Source: Hypsibius dujardini (lineage: Eukaryota > Tardigrada > Eutardigrada > Parachela > Hypsibiidae). Taken from it: 24,452 nt of DNA. The DNA lies in the NCBI GenBank assembly GCA_001579985.1, contig LRSR01009049.1, positions 1-24,452 on the forward strand, read 5' to 3'. A program made the translations under genes and the position numbers. This document shows positions 21,127 through 24,452 of this stretch, piece by piece (position 1 is the stretch's first letter; each line of letters begins with the position of its first letter). The notes under the pieces were generated by a model that had not been told where the DNA came from, ran no database searches, and was given only the letters and a program-made list of their open reading frames with translations.

Positions 21127-21469
21127 CTTGCGTGTGAATAAAGGGTTATGGAGAAAAGTGAAGCGCAATTGTATAAAGCGATACATTAAATGTGTATGAC
21201 TGTCACACGTGTAACACGAGAATTCAAACAGCAAAATGATGTAGACGTGTACGCGTAGATGGCCTACGGCATCCTATTAATAGATCACTGACCAGACGGA
21301 CAGTCGATGCCCTTACCTATTTTTCACGAGGCAGTATATCTCAAAAAGCTCAAAGACCCCGTAACTACTCTTCTTGCAAAAACAGAGTAGTCTATACGCG
21401 AGTTTCTTGAATTTTCTGCCTGAAAAGTGGAATTTCGCACACGCACTGTAAGTGCTAATTGATTTCGCT

Positions 21470-21545
21470 TCGGTAAAGCCAGGCAGATTATGCAACTGTT
21501 TCATGTATCTGATTATAATGAAAACAGAAGTATTGGATAACAAGT
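21470..21545 (+). repeat. Second copy of the dispersed aaagccaggcag repeat
   Basis: About 75 bp resemble 17864-17930 in the same direction, including gccaggcag, acaactgttt-like and ataaaaac-like blocks with small indels. No ends or target duplication can be placed. Both copies lie outside genes. Confidence 0.4.
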
Positions 21546-21626
21546 TTACACATAGGAAGGAAATCGCCTCCGATCAGTGGCAGAAAACCAGGAGAATTCT
21601 AAGGACGGTCGTTAGGACTTGAAGCT

Positions 21627-21880
21627 TTAAGGAAGCCCTCTGTCAATGACCCTGAACGATGTGCCGGCAGACTCGGAAAACGAAAAGGACGACCAGTCGT
21701 CACGTCCAAGTCCCACTTTTTCGTAGACGAATTCGAATGGCGGAGGTTCCAGGGGAGAATGATTCACATGGAAAATGTCAAGCAGAAAACGGTATTTGCC
21801 GGGCAGCGCCTTATAGAAGGCCACATCGAGGTGCTCGCACAACTGCTGATGCTCCGCGCACAAAGCCATCACATTGTCAT
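21627..21880 (-). pseudogene. Exon-like block, probably N-terminal UDP-glycosyltransferase, truncated
   Basis: On the minus strand the block begins after a good acceptor (cgttcag at 21881-21887). It stays open for 83 codons (DNVMALCAEHQQLCEHL... to FRVIDRGLP) and then hits TAA with no splice donor near it. The protein-like composition and the IDxGLP string fit the N-terminal half of a GT1-type UGT, but I cannot prove the family. It faces away from the UGT block at 21956 and is separated from it by only about 75 bp. One reading is that an inversion flipped one exon of a single gene. The other is that two gene copies met head to head. Confidence 0.4.
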
Positions 21881-21895
21881 CTGAACGATGAAAAG

Positions 21896-21945
21896 TCTAT
21901 AATATATATATTTATATATATATATAGTCTATATTAGTCTATAAA
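21896..21945. repeat. TA-rich palindrome between the two UGT blocks
   Basis: The core is (TA)n with tttatatatatatatata, flanked by gtctataatata and tagtctatattagtctata. It can fold on itself and sits exactly at the point where exon orientation changes. That makes it a plausible breakpoint for the rearrangement. Confidence 0.6.
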
Positions 21946-21955
21946 TCCATTTCAG

Positions 21956-22093
21956 ATGCCTCTCGCCGAAGCCCTGAGGGTTTGTTACGACCGCGGTATT
22001 CCGTTCCACTTTTTCGACATCGCCTGCGCGTCGATGACCCTTGGAGCGGTTTCCATGATTGAGGATCACCCGGTCTTCGAGGATGACACACAC

Positions 22094-22134
<41 letters not shown>

Positions 22135-22517
22135 AAGCCATGGCAGGGCAAGGCCTTCTTCGAAACACCCCTACCGGGAGCTCCTCCTCCGCCCATGCCG
22201 AAGTTGTTCAAGGAACTGTTTTTGACCATGTGCCGGACAACTCCTCTGGTCAGTGGAATAATCTTCAACTCCGGCCTCGAAGTAGAGCGGGACAATGTCG
22301 CGCTGATGGAAGCTTTTCCAATCTTGAAGGATATTCCATTGCGATTTGTCGGTCCACTGATGCCGCCGGCGGATAAACTTTCCACCGCTAAGCTTGCGCA
22401 GCAGGACAAAGTGCAGACATGGTTGGACCGCCATCCGGTGACGTTGGTGGTGCACGTGGTTCGATTTCCTACCCGACACCCGTGCAACTTGCGGAACTTG
22501 GTAAAGCTCTGGTGAAG
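21956..22517 (+). pseudogene. UDP-glycosyltransferase (GT1) middle exon, frame-disrupted
   Basis: After the acceptor ccatttcag, frame 2 reads MPLAEALRVCYDRGIPFHFF... to HPVFEDD (about 22087). A CAGA repeat then breaks the frame. From 22141 frame 1 reads WQGKAFFETPLPGAPPPP through FNSGLEVE, PLRFVGPLMPP and VQTWLDRHP, the well-known UGT block before the donor-binding region. Around 22452-22458 several bases of the conserved VVYVSFGS block are missing. Frame 3 then continues GSISYPTPVQLAELGKALVK to a perfect donor (aag|gtaagt). No exon with the HCGWNS/PSPG motif follows. UGTs transfer sugar from UDP-sugar to small lipophilic molecules. With two frame breaks and no C-terminus, this copy cannot encode one. 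Confidence 0.7.
22086..22134 (+). repeat. (CA)n-(CAGA)n microsatellite inside the UGT block
   Basis: A short CA run passes into about nine CAGA units. It separates the first and second UGT frames. The flanking UGT sequence on each side is intact, so repeat insertion or expansion is the likely cause of this frame break. Confidence 0.85.
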
Positions 22518-22735
22518 GTAAGTAAACCCTTCATTTAGTCACCTCGAGGATTTGGTGAGGGTTCTGCAAGGTCAAAATCCACGAGAGAATGGCAATGATG
22601 CTCATCCTGCTCGGTCCAGAGCACCTTGACCCTAATAAAAGTTTTTTAGTTTTTGTCCGACCGGAATTACTTCCACACATCGTGGCACACAGAATCAAGT
22701 CCTTCACACATAAAACAAGTCGAAGATGCATTTTT

Positions 22736-23078
22736 TGTCAGCACCAGAAGCTACTTCGAATGACAAATCTTGTCCGATCTGCACGATCTTGAGCTTCTTG
22801 AGGAACTCTAAAAAAATGCCGAGGACAATTGTACGAGATTTTTTCATCATTTTTGCGGTTCAGAAGTTGTAGAGCCAAAACCTCGGGAAACTGGGAATAT
22901 TTGGGATGGGATGAACTTTTTTTTTTGAGGTCCACTCTCTATAACTTCTGAACCGCAAAAATGATGAAAAAATCTCGTACAATTGTCTTCAGCATTTTTT
23001 GAGAGTTTCTCAAGAAGCCCCAGATCGCGCAGGTCGGACATAATTTGTCATTGAGAGTAGCTTAAAGTGTCGCTGACA
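22736..23078. mobile_element. Foldback (inverted-repeat) element with 140-bp arms
   Basis: The arms at 22736-22874 and 22936-23078 are inverted copies (shared block tgtacgagattttttcatca and its mirror) around a loop of about 60 bp. Similarity is highest next to the loop and fades outward near TGTCAGC. No target duplication is clear. It is non-coding; frames across it are mirror images of each other. Confidence 0.75.
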
Positions 23079-23328
23079 CTGAAAACGGCAAAAAGTTACC
23101 TAACTTGGCGATCTATAATTGTAAATGATATTTGGACTTGAAAATGCTTATTTGCACTTGCAACAAATGGTGACCTGAGAAGATTGTCTGGGCGATTCAA
23201 AGCGCCGGGTTCAGCTTCGAGCGTGTTGGCCTCATCTTCCTTGCACGAGACATTTTTGCGTGAGTTTGGCGTTTGGTTGGACTTTTGATTCGTTGATTGA
23301 TTGTGTTTTTTTTACCATGTCTTTATAG

Positions 23329-23565
23329 AACTTCTCCGAGTCAAAATGTAAAGTTGGAATTACTTGCCCGTACGTCGAAAAAGTTTGCGACGCTGCTTTC
23401 AAAGTGTCGGTCATTGCCAGCGACACGACTCTGAACATGTATAAGGTTCGTTTAACTAAACGATTCCTTGTCTCACATAGTTCTCGTTTGGTACAGACGC
23501 TGGCGGCAATCGACGCTCTTCATCCCAAGTCGTCAGATTGCAATCGTCTTTTATTAGTAAAGTGA
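23329..23565 (+). CDS. Cys-rich protein, last two exons (partial; possible NTR-like domain)
   Basis: Exons 23329-23445 and 23497-23565 are joined at phase 0. They have acceptors tctttatag and ttggtacag and the donor ATAAG|GTTCG. The translation runs NFSESKCKVGITCPYVEKVC, then DAAFKVSVIASDTTLNMYK and TLAAIDALHPKSSDC, ending LLLVK stop. A poly(A) signal follows at 23773. The spacing C-x5-C-x6-C followed by DAAFKVSVIAS resembles netrin/TIMP-type (NTR) modules, in which an F-C-x-A/S-D-x-V-x-x-x-V pattern is typical. This likeness is weak. Upstream exons were not identified, so the start is unknown. A candidate donor (tttttgc|gtgagt) lies near 23257. A donor-like gtaaag near the stop leaves an alternative ending open. 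Confidence 0.45.
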   Translation, partial: NFSESKCKVGITCPYVEKVCDAAFKVSVIASDTTLNMYKVRLTKRFLVSHSSRLVQTLAAIDALHPKSSDCNRLLLVK

Positions 23566-23772
23566 AGAAGTTTCCGGTTGCAATTTGGGTTTATCTGTGA
23601 TTATTATAGTTTGTCATCGAATTCTTTTCCCGAATTCGAATTCAGTATAGAATTTATTTTCGATAGTTTACACTGGAATCAACGAGTGTGTCCAATCAGA
23701 CGATTTCCTCTACTCCAAACGATGGCCTAGAGCTTTCTTGAGTTTCGTTTTTGAGATTGATTTTTATTGTGA

Positions 23773-23778
23773 AATAAA
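23773..23778 (+). terminator. Poly(A) signal AATAAA
   Basis: A canonical hexamer about 210 bp after the stop of the plus-strand Cys-rich exons, in otherwise non-coding DNA. It supports a plus-strand transcript ending here. Confidence 0.5.
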
Positions 23779-23962
23779 GCATTTGAGAAAGTGCCGGTAT
23801 TACAGAGTAAGTTCCCGTAAGAATGATCAAGAATTCTAAAAGGAACAATACTCATGTTGTTACTAGAAGCCGCGCGGTTGCCGACTGAACAATTGTAACA
23901 ATTTAATTTGTTTATTGAGCGCCCACTAGAGAGTAAAAATCTAGAATTTTAGATCGCTGGAC

Positions 23963-23968
23963 TTTATT
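23963..23968 (-). terminator. Poly(A) signal overlapping the stop codon
   Basis: The minus strand reads CAATAAAG, so the TAA stop lies within AATAAA. The 3' UTR would be only about 15-30 nt, and this transcript would converge with the plus-strand one ending near 23.79 kb. Confidence 0.45.
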
Positions 23969-24452
23969 GGCGAGATGTGAGAACTGGGACTCCGTTCGAT
24001 CCGATAATCAAACGAGGTACTCCCATCGCGGAGAGACTGCCGGAGGTGGCAACTGCCTTGTTTGGCGCATCGTTCACCCTCAACATCCGACTTCCCACAC
24101 ACGTCTCAACGCAATGAACCCGGCTGCCGGGAATTCCCTTAGCGCAGAGGTTCACCTCTACGTGGAAATAGTAGTCGTCCGAATCTTCAATACCGAAATC
24201 GAGAATCTCATAGATGAACTTGTCATTGCGAACTTTTGTCACCGTGACGAAATCAGGATAAGGATTGCACCTGCAATGCAATCACAGTGTCAATTCACCG
24301 ATATCTAAAGTTTCTCGACTTTTGTGATTAAATTTTGAAGTTGTCGCTGTAACTACTTACCCTCGGCTTGAGATGAATTCCGTCGACGGGGTGGAAGTCT
24401 GGTTAAGAGTCGGTGTAGTGAACACTCGATGTCCAATGATTTCATAGGTCTC
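23964..24452 (-). CDS. ZP-domain-like protein, 3' end (partial at right edge)
   Basis: Minus-strand exons >24452-24361 and 24270-23964 are joined in phase 2 (donor CGAGG|GTAAGT, acceptor attgcattgcag). This gives 132 C-terminal residues. ETYEIIGHRVF and a Thr/Ser-rich linker are followed by CNPYPDFVTV, then DFGIEDSDDYYFHVEVNLC and CVETC. The C-x-P-x-D start and the F...YFHxxVxLC...C...C spacing match the C-terminal half of zona pellucida domains of extracellular polymerising proteins, but the usual Cys in YFHC is Val here. I see no furin site or membrane anchor before the stop, which is unusual for the family. The stop codon overlaps a poly(A) signal. Family assignment is tentative. Confidence 0.55.

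Noticed and set aside
22059-22487. Additional frames through the CAGA repeat on both strands
   Set aside because: They run through the microsatellite or antisense to the UGT block and show no family motif.
23232-23438. 68-codon minus-strand frame starting MFRVVSLAMT
   Set aside because: Antisense to the plus-strand Cys-rich exon, which has a clear acceptor, donor and following exon in phase.
1-24452. tRNA, rRNA, CRISPR or bacterial operon features
   Set aside because: None seen. Spliced exons and eukaryotic transposons rule out a prokaryotic reading of the window.

Overview
The window is intron-rich animal nuclear DNA of moderate to low GC. It has canonical GT-AG introns, short cis-spliced exons and many non-autonomous transposon remnants. 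The gene content suggests an ecdysozoan: a natriuretic-peptide-receptor-like protein, a gustatory-receptor-like 7TM protein, an inactive trypsin-family protein, UDP-glycosyltransferase pieces and a ZP-like protein. A tardigrade is my best guess, but that is inference. No bacterial operon, CRISPR array, rRNA or tRNA was seen.

Layout. (1) 593-10922 (+): a 13-exon gene that I could assemble with every splice phase agreeing. It gives a 533-residue single-pass receptor with an ANF-receptor ectodomain, one membrane helix and a tail of about 32 residues with no kinase or cyclase domain. This is the architecture of the NPR-C 'clearance' receptor. Its introns hold a 0.6 kb tetranucleotide tract, a solo LTR, a TTAA-flanked element with 250-bp inverted arms, a 93-bp Harbinger-type MITE, a 398-bp foldback element and a cluster of three TGACGTCA palindromes. 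A second solo LTR lies about 40 bp past the stop codon. (2) 12931-14460 (-): a four-exon, 416-residue gustatory-receptor-like gene. (3) 15.1-18.7 kb: a third solo LTR, a decayed fragment of the downstream protease gene, a Mutator-like element with a perfect 9-bp target duplication and apparently captured gene sequence, and a TIR element filled with degenerate short repeats. (4) 18768-21126 (-): a four-exon, 351-residue secreted trypsin-fold protein whose catalytic His and Ser are both replaced. (5) 21.6-22.5 kb: broken UDP-glycosyltransferase sequence. Two exon-like blocks face away from each other across a TA-rich palindrome, and the plus-strand block is frame-disrupted twice. (6) 22.7-23.1 kb: a foldback repeat. 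(7) 23329-23565 (+): the two last exons of a Cys-rich protein. (8) 23964-24452 (-): the 3' end of a ZP-like gene that runs off the right edge.

The genes do not form an evident pathway. Three of them encode secreted or cell-surface proteins, and two (the protease homolog and the short-tailed receptor) look like non-catalytic relatives of enzymes. The strongest themes are loss of catalysis in surface or secreted proteins and heavy turnover by small inverted-repeat transposons.
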